A stretch of 17,519 nucleotides of DNA, from positions 1 through 17,519 of the forward strand of contig JAMYWO010000564.1 of NCBI GenBank assembly GCA_024220525.1, given 5' to 3'. The first letter of the stretch is position 1. Each line of letters starts with the position of its first letter. The translations under genes were made by a program, and so were the position numbers. Positions 1-9,203 of the stretch are shown here, piece after piece. The notes under the pieces were generated by a model, which was given only the letters and a program-made list of their open reading frames with translations, made no database searches and was not told the origin of the DNA. The stretch is from Cochliopodium minus (lineage: Eukaryota > Discosea > Himatismenida > Cochliopodiidae).

Positions 1-328
1 AATAAAAATAAAAATAAAAATTAAAAAATTAAAAAATAAAAAATAAAATAAAAATAAAAATAAAAATAATAAATAAAAAATTTAAAGCGAATAATAAATA
101 ATAAATAAATAAAAAATAAAAATAAAAATAAAAATAAAAATAAAAATAAATGATAAATAATAATTAATAAAAATAAAAAAATAAAAAATAAAAAATAAAA
201 AATTTGAAATAAAAAATTTGGAATAAAAAATTTGAAACAAAAAATTTGAAATGAAAAATAAAAAATAAAAAATAAAATAAAAAATAAATAAAAAAAAAAA
301 ATGAACAAAAATAAAAATAAAATAATAC
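1..328. repeat. A-rich simple repeat (AAATAAAA-type) in an intron
   Basis: Nearly the whole stretch is A-rich short-period repeat, variants of aaaaat and aaaataaa. About 200-250 holds several copies of a slightly different unit, aaaaaatttgaaat. It starts directly after the GT donor at 328-327 of the minus-strand membrane-protein exon, so it is best read as the 5' part of that gene's next intron, T-rich in the sense direction. The long F/L/I/Y-rich open frames through it are products of the repeat, not proteins. Confidence 0.85.
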
Positions 329-1008
329 CTGATTTGATAATAAGTGTTTGCCCAAAAGAAGAGGAGAAGTGAAAACATGGAGACGATACATATTGCAGGA
401 AGGGACCAAAGGATGTAGAAGATACCTGACCCCACATCCATCGTTCCCAAAATGAACCAAAAAACTGCCTTTATTTGAAAAATTAAAATTAAAATTTAAA
501 ATATTAAAAATTGAAAACTTCCATTAAGTATTTATCTGTTTTATTTTTGATTTTTTTTTTTTACCCTAACTTTTTTTTTTTAATTCGATGAATTGGATGT
601 ATGAAAATGGTTGATAGATTTTTTCTTTTTTAATTTAAAATCAGATGATAGATTATTAGAATAATAATCATTTAAATATTTTTTTTTTAAGCGAATTAGA
701 AGAAGATCAGAAATTTCTTCCGAATATTCTTTTAAATTTAAAAAAAAATTTTTTTTTGTTGGAAAGGTGGTTGAATGGGAAAATTAAATTATACTTGAAC
801 ATGAAACCAATAATAGTATATAAAACAGTTTTTGGATGGACCATTTTCTCAATTCCCTCTTTATCAACAATATCAACACTATCAATCCCAATATCAACAT
901 GAGGGAGTATAATGAGCCCAATAGATTGCATATTATCTTTTGTTTGAAAGAGATATTTGAATTATAAACATCCCTAAGCCCAATCATTTTTTTTTTATTT
1001 TTTTTCAT
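329..1008 (-). CDS. Multi-pass membrane protein, TOM1/THH1/GPR137-like, N-terminal part (partial, two exons)
   Basis: Exons read on the minus strand are 1008-795 and 464-329. The first starts with ATG (MKKNKKKMIGLRDVY) and has a hydrophobic segment (LGSLYSLMLILGLIVLILL) followed by KRELRKWSIQKLFYILLLVS. It ends TCA A before a GTATAA donor. A CAG acceptor at 467-465 opens exon 2 in matching phase. Exon 2 encodes two further hydrophobic stretches ending LLLFFWANTYYQIR before a GTATTA donor. The pattern R-x-L-R then W-x-x-Q-K-x-F plus a helix ending L-F-W-A-x-x-Y-x-Q-x-R is what I know from the TOM1/THH1 domain (PF06454, plant TOM1/TOM3, related to animal GPR137). These are seven-helix proteins of endolysosomal or vacuolar membranes. 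Only about three helices are inside the window. The family call rests on recognition by eye; the membrane nature and splice phase are directly visible. Confidence 0.55.
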
Positions 1009-1520
1009 AAAGTTTATTCGAAAAAAAATAAATGGTTATAAAAAAGACAAAGATCTCAAAATAAAGGATGGATATTCCAAAATATAATTGATGATTTAAT
1101 TCATTCATTATTTAATTGGGATTGGTTTTGGTCCAAAAAAATTAATTGAATTTCGAATTTATAAATTTCCTCCTTTTGATTGAATGAAAATAAAGCTTCA
1201 AGTTTTGTTTTAAAAGAATTCTAAATCTTTAAAAGAAAAAAAAGTGGATAATCACCTTTGAATGAACTCAAACTTTTACATCTTCCAAAAATGAGAAAAA
1301 ACTTTAACTGAAAGTCAAAAATAACAATAAAAATGTGTCAAAATTAAACCATCTGGTAAGTTTAAAAAATTTCAAAAATGTAGTAATATTTTGTTTACAA
1401 CTTTGACTTTAAAACAAAAAGAAAATTTTTTTAATACAACAATAAAAGAGACTTTTAAAGGTCAAAAGTTATTTTTTTTTTAAAAAAGCAATAAATAATT
1501 TATTTTTTAACACAAAAAAG
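1009..1520. other. Intergenic spacer with no gene seen
   Basis: AT-rich spacer between the stop of the leftmost DUF707-like copy (TGA at 1523-1521, minus) and the start of the membrane-protein gene (1008, minus). It must contain the latter's promoter and the former's 3' end. I see no open frame with coding character, no RNA gene and no clear repeat. Confidence 0.6.
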
Positions 1521-2799
1521 TCAAAATTTGAGAAGAGAATAACAAGAGTTCAGAGCATGATCAACACAAATTTTTTTCTCACCCAAATTCAAACTCTCAT
1601 TCAAAGGAGTGGAAATATTGAGCTTCAGGAAATATTCAGGGAAAACTTCCCGATAGAAACGAATATCATCCTCACACTTCCCCCAAAAATTCAACCCATT
1701 AGACAAACTCTTAGAATTGTAATGAACACTGTTAAAATAATTGACAATAGAACACGATAAAGTATCTGGAGGAAGATTATTTTCCTTGATGTATTTTTCT
1801 CCCACCCCGCACCAGATCCTGTCAATTCCGCATGATGTGTTCTTGCTGTTGACTAGGTAGTAGTTCTCGAAAAGATGTTGAAAAAATTTCCTCTCTATCA
1901 CGAAAATATTTGGTTCAATGTGTTTCGAAGATATGGATGATATGAACACCTATTTTATTTTTTTTGTGTTTCTATTAATTTTTTTATTTGAACTTTATGT
2001 TGTTCGATATTATTTAAAGGATCAATTTTGATCGATCAATTGAAAATATAAATATAATAATATTGTTAATAAATATTTTATTATATTTTATATTTTTTTT
2101 TAAAGATCCTAAAGGAAATAGAATGATTAAGTAAAAGAAGTTGTAGAAATAATACTTGAAATAGTTTTATGAAGGTTATACCTCATTTCGACCTTCATAT
2201 GTCGCATAATTGTGCTGGGGCGGGATCTCTCTTCCATTCTCCTTGAAATAGATGGGTTGGGAGAGGAGAGGGATCTTATAACCATAGTTGCATCTGAGCA
2301 CGTGAAGATATTGTTGCATATTCCATCCCAATATGGCCATATCCTCATCCATGTATAAGATATAATCGTATTGATCCATGATTGGATCATTTCTATCGTC
2401 GTATAAAGCGGTGAATTTATTTGTGCCATTAATCGACTGTCTGAAGGTAACTTTATAATCATTGAGCGTGTAATTCAGTATATCCATTTCAATGAGCAAT
2501 GTATTTCTTTGATGAAACGAATAGATGAGCCAATCACATGTATCGCCCATCGCTATGATATTTCTCTGCATCGAATACATCATATTTGGAGATCCCACCA
2601 TAGATATACACAATACTTTGATAGCATGAGGCCTAAATAAATTGATTGGAAATTTATTCACACTGATATTTTCATCCTTTCTATTTTTATTCGGTTCATT
2701 TTTGGTACCTGAAACAGATATGGCAATATATTCAGATGTTAAGAATATCACGCTGATAAGGATCAATATGATCAACGGGATCAAGAAAACCTTTTTCAT
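1521..2799 (-). CDS. DUF707-like putative glycosyltransferase, copy D (divergent, downstream-most)
   Basis: Minus-strand exons 2799-2182 and 1949-1521 give about 348 residues. The start is the MKK codon at 2799, which matches the sister copies; an in-frame ATG 15 nt upstream is possible. An N-terminal hydrophobic anchor (residues about 4-24) predicts a type II membrane or secreted protein. The core has C-D-W-L-I-Y-S, then YDYILYMDEDMAILGW with a DXD motif at about 151-153, then LLSQP. Exon 2 has TSCGIDRIWC and SCSIVNYF. This order matches the DUF707 family (PF05212), thought to be glycosyltransferase-like. Copy D is the most diverged: its intron is the longest (232 nt) and its C-terminus is longer (142 residues after the intron against 131-133). 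It reads N-Y where the others read N-H after CSIV. The stop is TGA, while the others use TAA. Confidence 0.72.
1950..2181 (-). other. Intron of copy D containing a 12-bp palindrome
   Basis: GT donor at 2181-2180 after codon GAG and TAG acceptor at 1952-1950 before the VF-I-S-S exon. This is the same insertion point as in the three sister genes (after E-E or N-E, before V-F), in phase 0. About 2029-2040 holds the perfect palindrome ttgatcgatcaa, which could form a short hairpin in the pre-mRNA. Confidence 0.7.
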
Positions 2800-3154
2800 T
2801 ATTTTTAATTTCAAAAAAAAAAATTATATCAATTTTCCACGTTTAAAATATATGTGATATTTTTTATAAAAATTGGGAAAATCTTGAATTATTAGAAATT
2901 TCTTATCATCATGTTGATTACTGTAAAATTGAAATCACTTTAACTTTATAATGCATTCAAATGATTTTACAAAAAATTTTAATGTGGGTACTCATTATGC
3001 CCGAGAATAACATATCTTAATTAGAAAGATAAATATTTTAATTTTTGTTTTAATTTCGATGCGATTCTTGGTTTTTACTGTTTGCTCGATAAAGTTATGA
3101 AAAAAAAAAAATATATAAAAACTTTTTTTAATAAATAAATGAGGTTAAAGCAAT
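2800..3154. other. Intergenic spacer between copies C and D
   Basis: AT-rich stretch of 355 nt between the stop of copy C and the start of copy D, all transcribed on the minus strand. It should contain copy D's promoter. I saw no coding remnant of the neighbouring genes in it. Confidence 0.6.
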
Positions 3155-4287
3155 TTAAATTTGAGAATAACATTGCTTGAGATGTTTGTCAATATAAATA
3201 CTATGTCGTCTCATCTCTCTACTAAAATAAGGCACGGTTAATTTTGGAAATTTTTTTCCATACAAACCAATGTCATTTCCACATAAGCCCAAGTGACCTT
3301 TTTCAGATGACAAACTCCTTCCTTCTTGATGCAAAGTGTTGAAATGATTCACAATCGAACAAGAATAAGTTCCGTTCGGAAGATTATTATCTTTAATATA
3401 TTTATCTCCGATTTTGCACCATACAACGTCTATCCCACATGATGTATTGTGGCTTTCCACCAAGTAATAATTGTTGAAAAGGTATTGGAAAAACTTTCTG
3501 TCAATTAAAAATACATTCACTTCAACAAAATATGAAGTTATTGAAGAAAGAAAAACCTAAAAATTATATAAATATTATAAAATTTTAAATATTTAAAAAT
3601 TAATCGAAATTTCAATTTGTTTTTTCGTCAAAGATATTTAATCTTTTTTCATTTGATTAATATTTTTATTACCTCTTCTTGTTTTTCATAATGAGAATAT
3701 TTGTTGTGATAGATATTTCTTGAGTTATCTTTGAAATTAATGGGTTGGGAGATCAAAGGTATCTTTCCATCATAATTACATTTCATCACTTTTAAATATT
3801 GATACATATTCCATCCCAATATAGCCATATCTTCATCCATAAAGAAAAGATAATCGTATTTCTCGAACAATTGATCATTTCTATCTTCATATAATGCAAC
3901 AAATTTATTTGTTCCTTTTTTCAATTGACGAAAATATACATTAAATCCATTCCTTGTGAAATTTTGGATCTCCAATTCAAATGATCTTGTATTATTTTCA
4001 TTATATGAATAGATGAGCCAATCACAACTCTTTCCCATCGTCACTATATTTCTTTTCATCGCATATAATGTCCTCAATGATCCAATTGCTGATGAACATA
4101 GTGTCTTTATTGAATCAATTGATGATGATGGTATTATGGTGTGATCAATTTTATTCTCTTTTTCTTTTTTCCTTATAGTGTGATAAATATTCAAGGAGGA
4201 TTTAGTTTCATTATATTGATATCCAATCAAAATAAAGCATATCATTAAAAATATAACTGCCGATATAAGAATATAGTTTTTCTTCAT
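3155..4287 (-). CDS. DUF707-like putative glycosyltransferase, copy C
   Basis: Minus-strand exons 4287-3673 and 3556-3155 (intron 116 nt, phase 0) give about 338 residues. The start is ATG-AAA-AAA at 4287, followed by a hydrophobic anchor (YILISAVIFLMICFILIG), so the bulk should face the secretory lumen. Visible motifs in order are SCDWLIYSY, NNT and NFT glycosylation sequons, YDYLFFMDEDMAILGW with DXD at about 151-153, PLISQPINF, then in exon 2 FVEVN, TSCGIDVVWCKIGDKYIKD, SCSIVNHFNTLHQ and REMRRHSIYID. These follow the order I know from DUF707 (PF05212): WDED, then ISQPAL, then FVE, then WGLDxKLGYC, then a His-containing end. Donor substrate and acceptor are unknown. It is closest to copies A and B and to the decayed fragment just upstream. 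Confidence 0.75.
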
Positions 4288-4454
4288 CTTATTAAAAAAT
4301 TGTTTTCCAAATTTTTTATAAATTAATAATTGAAAATTAACTCTAAAGATTAAAATTTTATTTTAATATTGATTTTAAATATCTAAAAGTCTATAATTAC
4401 ACAATCCAAATAATTTTTTTGAAGAAAGTATATTTATTAATAACAAATCTTTTT

Positions 4455-4576
4455 ACAAATAAGAATAACATCTGTGAGATTTTGTCAATACAAATACTAA
4501 GTCTTCTCATCTCTCTATTAAAATAATCTAGAGTTAAATGACTTAATCTAGAACCATTCAAACCAATATCCAAAAA
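4455..4576 (-). pseudogene. Decayed 3' fragment of a fifth DUF707-like copy
   Basis: Read on the minus strand, this piece translates to LDIGLNG, then YFNREMRRLSICIDK. This parallels NDIGLYG and YFSREMRRHSIYIDK at the end of copy C. Just after IDK the alignment needs a one-base deletion, then a second small indel, to follow the copy C ending (codons for K-Q-C-Y-S). No anchor exon, DXD exon or splice acceptor belonging to it is visible between 4288 and 4753. It is therefore a relic of the C-terminal exon left by unequal crossing-over or deletion. The REMRR stretch makes copy C the nearest relative. Confidence 0.7.
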
Positions 4577-4753
4577 ATTAATTTTGTGTCAATATTTTTT
4601 CTTTAAAAATTTTTTTTTAGCGTTCGTAATGGCACAATGCTGGTATTTTCAAAAAGAGAAAATTACAACAAGAAGGATTAAGAAAGAAACATAATAATTA
4701 ATTAAAACTTTTAAAGTTTTAATTTTTAAACAAAAAGTACAACAAATAAATAT

Positions 4754-5836
4754 TTATTGAGAATAACATTGTTTGAGATGTTTGTCAATGTAAACACTGT
4801 CCAATCTCAATGCATCCGCAACATTGTTCAAAAAAAATTCAGTATAGCTCGAATTATATAAACTAATGTCTTTTCTACATAAATCTATGTAGCCTTCCTT
4901 TCCTGTTAAACTTCTTGCTTCTTGATGAAAAGTATTGAAATGATTCACAATCGAACAAGAAATTGTTCCGTTCGGAAGATTATTATCTTTAATATATTTA
5001 TCTCCGATTTTGCACCATATTAGGTCTATCCCACATGATGATTTGCTTTCCAGCAAGTAATAATTGTTGAACAGATATTGGAAAAACTTTCTTTCAATCA
5101 AAAATAGATTTACTTCAACGAAAACTGTTGTGATTGATGAAAGAAAAACCTGAACCAATTTGAAATAAATTATTCAAAAATTAATTTTCAATAAATTTAA
5201 GAATTGGAGGAAAATTATTTTATATTTTACCTCTTCTTGTTTTTCGTAATGAGAATATTTGTTATATATGTGAAATTTTGCATAATCCTTGAAATTGATG
5301 GGTTGGGAGATCAAAGGTATCTTTCCATTATAATTACATTTCAACACTTTTAAATATTGATACATATTCCATCCCAATATAGCTATATCTTCATCCATAA
5401 AGAAAAGATAATCGTATTTCTCGAACAATTGATCATTTCTATCTTCATATAATGCAAAAATTTTATTTGTTCCTTTTTTTAATTGCCTAAAATATACGTT
5501 GAATCCATTCCTCGTGAAATTTTGGATATCCGATTCAAATGATCTTGTATTATTCTCATCATATGAATAGATGAGCCAATCACAACTCTTTCCCACACTA
5601 ATTATATTTCTTTTCATCGCATATAATATCTTAGTTGAACCAACCACAGAGATACACAATGTTTTTATGGATTCAATCGATGATGAGAGTGATTTGGTCT
5701 CTTCATAATTTCTCTCTCTTTCTTTTTTCCCAACATTATAATTTATTTTACCGGATTTGATCTTCAAATATTCGTTTCCAATCAAAATGTTGATCATCAA
5801 AAACACCATAAATCCAATAATATAACATTTCTTCAT
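4754..5836 (-). CDS. DUF707-like putative glycosyltransferase, copy B
   Basis: Minus-strand exons 5836-5231 and 5149-4754 (intron 81 nt, phase 0) give about 333 residues. It begins MKKCYIIGFMVFLMINILIG, a signal-anchor. The core carries SCDWLIYSYDENNTRSF, YDYLFFMDEDIAILGW (DXD at about 148-150), PLISQPINF, then in exon 2 FVEVNLFLIERKFFQYLF, SSCGIDLIWCKIGDKYIKD and SCSIVNHFNTFHQ. It has one residue fewer than copy A in the segment before SCGID, which removes the N-x-S sequon present there in A, C and D. The intron sits at the same codon as in the sisters. It is expected to be a Golgi or ER lumenal enzyme of the DUF707 type; the reaction is unknown. Confidence 0.75.
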
Positions 5837-6081
5837 TTGAAATTTTTTTTAATATGAAAGAGAGATGTCCAAAAAAAAAATTATTTTTATATTTTTAAAT
5901 ATCGGATTTATTTAATTGAAATCCACTAAATGAAAATGATATGAGGATTTATCCAATATTTGTGATTGTTTGATATAAAAAATAATTTCTCTTCAAAAAA
6001 AACGATCTATTATATTCTATCTGCGCCTTTTTTTTTTTTTGTTGAATAATTTAATTTTAAACAAAGCATAACAAATGAATA
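5837..6081. other. Short intergenic spacer between copies A and B
   Basis: This 245-nt AT-rich spacer is the tightest gap in the cluster. It holds a T-run around 6030-6040 and must contain copy B's promoter and copy A's 3' end. No coding remnant was seen. Confidence 0.55.
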
Positions 6082-7148
6082 TTATTGAGAATAACATTGT
6101 TTGAGTTGTTTGTCGATGTAAACACTATGTGGTCTCACTGCATATTGCAGATTGGTTGCATAAAATTCCTTATAACTCGAATTATACAAACGCATGTCTT
6201 GTCCACATAAGCCCCAGTACCCTCCCTTTCCTGTTAAACTCTTTTCATCTTGATGAAAAGTGTTGAAATGATTCACAATCGAACAAGAAAAAGTTCCGTT
6301 CGGAAAATTATTATCTTTAATATATTTATCTCCGATTTTGCACCATACAACGTCTATCCCACATGATGAATTTTTGCTTTTCACCAAGTAATAATTGTTG
6401 AAGAGATATTGGAAAAACTTTCTGTCAATTATAAATAGATTCACTTCAACGAACACTGTTGTGATTGATGATAGAAATACCTGTATTTTAATTAATTTTC
6501 ATTAATTTTGTGATATTTTCGAAAAATTATTTTATATTTTACCTCTTCTTGTTTTTCATAATGAGAATATTTGTTATAATTGTGAAATCTTGAATGATCT
6601 TTAAAATTAATGGGTTGGGAAATCAAAGGAACCTTTCCATTATAATTACATTTCAACACTTTTAAATATTGATGCATATTCCATCCCAAAATAGCTATAT
6701 CTTCATCCATAAAGAAAAGATAATCGTATTTCTCATACAATTGATCATTTCTATCTTCATATAATGCAACAAATTTATTTGTTCCTTTTTTCAATTGACG
6801 AAAATTTACGTTATATCCATTCCTCGTGAAATTTTGGATCTCCAATTCAAATGATCTTGTATTATTTTCATCATATGAATAGAAAAGCCAATCACAACTC
6901 TCTCCCATACTGATTATATTTCTTTGCATAGCAAATAATATCCTGGTTGAACCAACCACAGAGATACACAATGTTTTGATGGATTCAATAGATGATGGTG
7001 ATTTAGAGTTAACAATTTTTATTTCCCTTTCTTTTTTCTCTTCAGGATCATTTATTTTCCCAGAGGATCTGATTTCTAAAAATTCATTTCCAATTATAAC
7101 GAAGCAGATCATTAGAAATACAATCCCAAAAACCAGGACTTTTTTCAT
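6082..7148 (-). CDS. DUF707-like putative glycosyltransferase, copy A (first of the cluster)
   Basis: Minus-strand exons 7148-6543 and 6480-6082 (intron 62 nt, phase 0) give about 334 residues. I chose the MKKVLV start at 7148 because all sisters begin MKK; an upstream in-frame ATG at 7175 would add nine residues. The hydrophobic anchor spans about residues 4-20. Then come a charged stem, ESCDWLFYSYDENNTRSF, NFT, YDYLFFMDEDIAILGW (DXD at about 148-150), PLISQPINF, and in exon 2 FVEVNLF, SSCGIDVVWCKIGDKYIKD and SCSIVNHFNTFHQ. The likeness to plant and protist DUF707 (PF05212) is by motif order and spacing. A Golgi glycosyltransferase role is inferred from the fold prediction for that family, the DXD motif and the anchor. 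Confidence 0.76.
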
Positions 7149-7651
7149 ATTTTTTTTTTTAATTAAATTAAACAAGGAAATAAAAATTATATCCTAATTG
7201 TATAGTATAATTTATTAAGAAACAGAATAAATGAAATAAATGTTTTGATTTCATACTTTCTGATTCTGAGAGGTTGACACAAAATTTGGGCATTGTGGAA
7301 ATCATCTTTTGCATTTCATCACAACTTAGATCGTGTAAAGATCTTTATTTTGAGTGAATGGTAAAGGGAAAATGATTCGGTTCTCATTAGAAAAATATCA
7401 TTATTTGGATCCACTTTAATTTCAATCAAGATTTCAGGTTGCTTTTGAAAGTTCATAGAGATAATTCATCATGAGGTTGCTTGTGATATATGAGTGAAAA
7501 ACAAATTCTGGCAGAATGCTTCCTAAATCCCTTTATTATTAAGTGTTAATTTAATTAGACACTTGGCAAATATAGATCTTGTAAAAAAAAAACTTTAGTC
7601 CTTTCATTTTTTTTTTTTAATTTAAAAGGTCACAAAAAACAAAAATTAAAT

Positions 7652-7912
7652 TAATTTTTTGATGTCGAAGGAAGAATTCTGATGAAGGGTGGAGATTTTG
7701 ATACAAAATTTTTCACAATCGAACAAGCAGAGAAGATATCCAAACGTGAATTGTTTTATGATTCATCATTTGTTAAAAGTTTTATTCCTTATATTTTTTT
7801 TAAGATCACTCATTTGGAAATTTTTTTCTAATTCGCACATCGATGTGGCGATTGAATATCAAGATGAATGCATCCTATTTATATTGGCCCAACATTCAGA
7901 ATTGAAAAAATA
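7652..7912 (+). other. Short coding-like segment, unrecognised, probably a remnant
   Basis: One plus-strand frame runs open from about 7652 to a TAA at 7829-7831. It includes an ATG at 7682 giving a 49-residue peptide (MKGGDFDTKFFTIEQAEKIS at its start). Composition is mixed and charged, unlike the F/K-rich noise around it. A second frame (to 7912) continues with DVAIEYQDECILFILAQHSE, so one frameshift would make a single reading of about 85 residues. The 16-mer ttcacaatcgaacaag within it is also present, same orientation, in the C-terminal exons of the DUF707-like copies A, B and C. I do not recognise a family and cannot say whether it is expressed. Confidence 0.25.
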
Positions 7913-8012
7913 AAAAGAAATCATAGGATCCAAATGATAGGATCATGGTAAAAATAATGACTTAAAATTTGTTAGTAAAATGATTGTTAATAGGATCAAT
8001 ATTAATCAACAT

Positions 8013-8040
8013 ATCCAAATGATAATATGATTATTTGGAT
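8013..8040. repeat. Imperfect palindrome (28 nt)
   Basis: The segment begins atccaaat and ends atttggat, with a largely self-complementary AT centre. The left arm also occurs nearby at 7928-7935 as part of ggatccaaatgata. It lies in intergenic DNA downstream (minus sense) of the Rieske fragment and could be a transcript-end hairpin or chance in AT-rich DNA. Confidence 0.4.
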
Positions 8041-8374
8041 CTCATTGATCAATTATATAGTATCTTTTGTTGAGATATAAAAATTGATCTTATATGGCGA
8101 AGATTAAATTCTCACAAAAAAATTTTCAATGCAAATAAATTATATACCGATTATCTCAAGATTTTAATATTATTAGATTTTGAGGTGAACATATATAATT
8201 GAATGCCAAAAAGTAAAAATGATATTTTGTTGAATAAAATAAAATGTTTCTGACTTGTTGTTTTCAAATGGAAGAAAAATAAAATAAAAAAAAAAAAAAT
8301 CAGAATTATTAAATTTTTTAAAAAAAGAATAATTTATTGTAAAGGTTGTTTTCAGATTATTTAGTTGAATTTTT

Positions 8375-9203
8375 TTAATTATATAATTTTTTCAATTCCT
8401 GGAAGAGATCTAAATGAAATCTATGGGCAGGAGCTTCTCTCATGGGAACGTATCTACCGACATCGAAGCCGTCAGATTTCAAACCTTTCATCACATTTTC
8501 ACAAAGAACTACGTCTTCCATTTGCACTAAATCACTATCTCTGATACCTTCAAAAATAATCCATAAAATAAAGTAAAAATGAAAAAGAGAATATTTAAGA
8601 AAATATTAAAGAAATTAAAGAAATTATTTAATAGAAATAAAAAATAAATAAAAAATAAAAAATAAAGTGAAAATAAAATTGAAAAATAAAATAAAAATAA
8701 GATTAAAAAGTGATTTGTTCACCTTCTTCAATATATTTTTTGTCATTTGCAAAATCTTTGTGAATGAGCCAATCAATTCTGACCAAACAAGTGTCCACAG
8801 TAACTAAAAAAAAAAAATTAAATGAAAAAATTAATTTAAAAAACATTACTTGGAAAGACAGTCATCATATCATACCAAGGACCATATCTTAATAAAAAAA
8901 TTAATTTTATTTTTTATTTTATTTCAATCTTTATTATAATTATTTTTATATTTTTTTTATTTTTATTTTTTTATTTTTTTTTCATTTTTTTCTTTTCATT
9001 TTTGATTTTTTATTTTTTATATTTATTTTTTACTTTATTATTTATTTTTATTTTTTATTTTTTTTTTTTTTTTCATTTTATTCTGACCTGTCCAAGAAAG
9101 TGTTAGGGTAGACATGAGCAAAAATGGCCATGTCTCCATATCGGTTATTTTCTACTTTCTTTGAGCCTCCTACTGTTTGTATGTAACATCTTTCGTGGTT
9201 TTC
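8375..9203 (-). CDS. Rieske-type oxygenase alpha subunit, C-terminal part (5' truncated), choline-monooxygenase-like
   Basis: Four minus-strand exons join in phase: 9203-9088, 8887-8850, 8803-8723 and 8547-8375 (TAA). They give 135 residues of C-terminus. Visible are MAIFAHVYPNTFLDRYGPWY, then DMMTVFP, then CLVRIDWLIHKDF, then VQMEDVVLCENVMKGLKSDG and FDVGRYVPMREAPAHRFHLD. This matches the end of the catalytic domain of ring-hydroxylating oxygenase alpha subunits (PF00848): YPN...RYGPW.DT, the CLV..DW strand, then ED..LCE.VQ.GL. The acidic residues of the ED-x-x-LCE helix probably include the third mononuclear-iron ligand. The choline/carnitine monooxygenase branch fits best. The Rieske [2Fe-2S] domain and the His-His iron motif are missing: the reading stops at the simple repeat containing the N at 9286. 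The second intron (8849-8804) is only 46 nt. Confidence 0.72.

Larger units (their letters stand above)
7149..8374. other. Gene-poor spacer between DUF707 cluster and Rieske fragment
   Basis: About 1.2 kb of AT-rich sequence contains no complete gene. It must carry the promoter of copy A (minus strand, near 7150-7300) and the 3' end of the Rieske gene. Two things stand out: a short coding-like plus-strand segment at 7652-7912, listed separately, and an imperfect 28-nt palindrome at 8013-8040 with 8-bp arms atccaaat and atttggat. Several GATC-containing repeats (aggatc, ggatcc, tgatcaatt) occur between 7920 and 8060. Confidence 0.55.

Noticed and set aside
21-437. Minus-strand frames through 21-460 reading MWGQVSSTSF or MVHFGNDGCG
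   Set aside because: Only the third frame (GTMDVGSGIFYILW) continues in phase from the upstream exon and has transmembrane character. The F/L/I tails are intron repeat.
2127-2462. Minus-strand frame of 111 codons overlapping copy D exon 1
   Set aside because: It is a frame shadow of the DXD-containing coding exon.
4619-4693. Short plus-strand frame after a T-run and AG (AFVMAQCWYFQKEKITTRR)
   Set aside because: Only 24 codons, with no splice partner and no family recognised; it lies beside the DUF707 relic and is probably chance.
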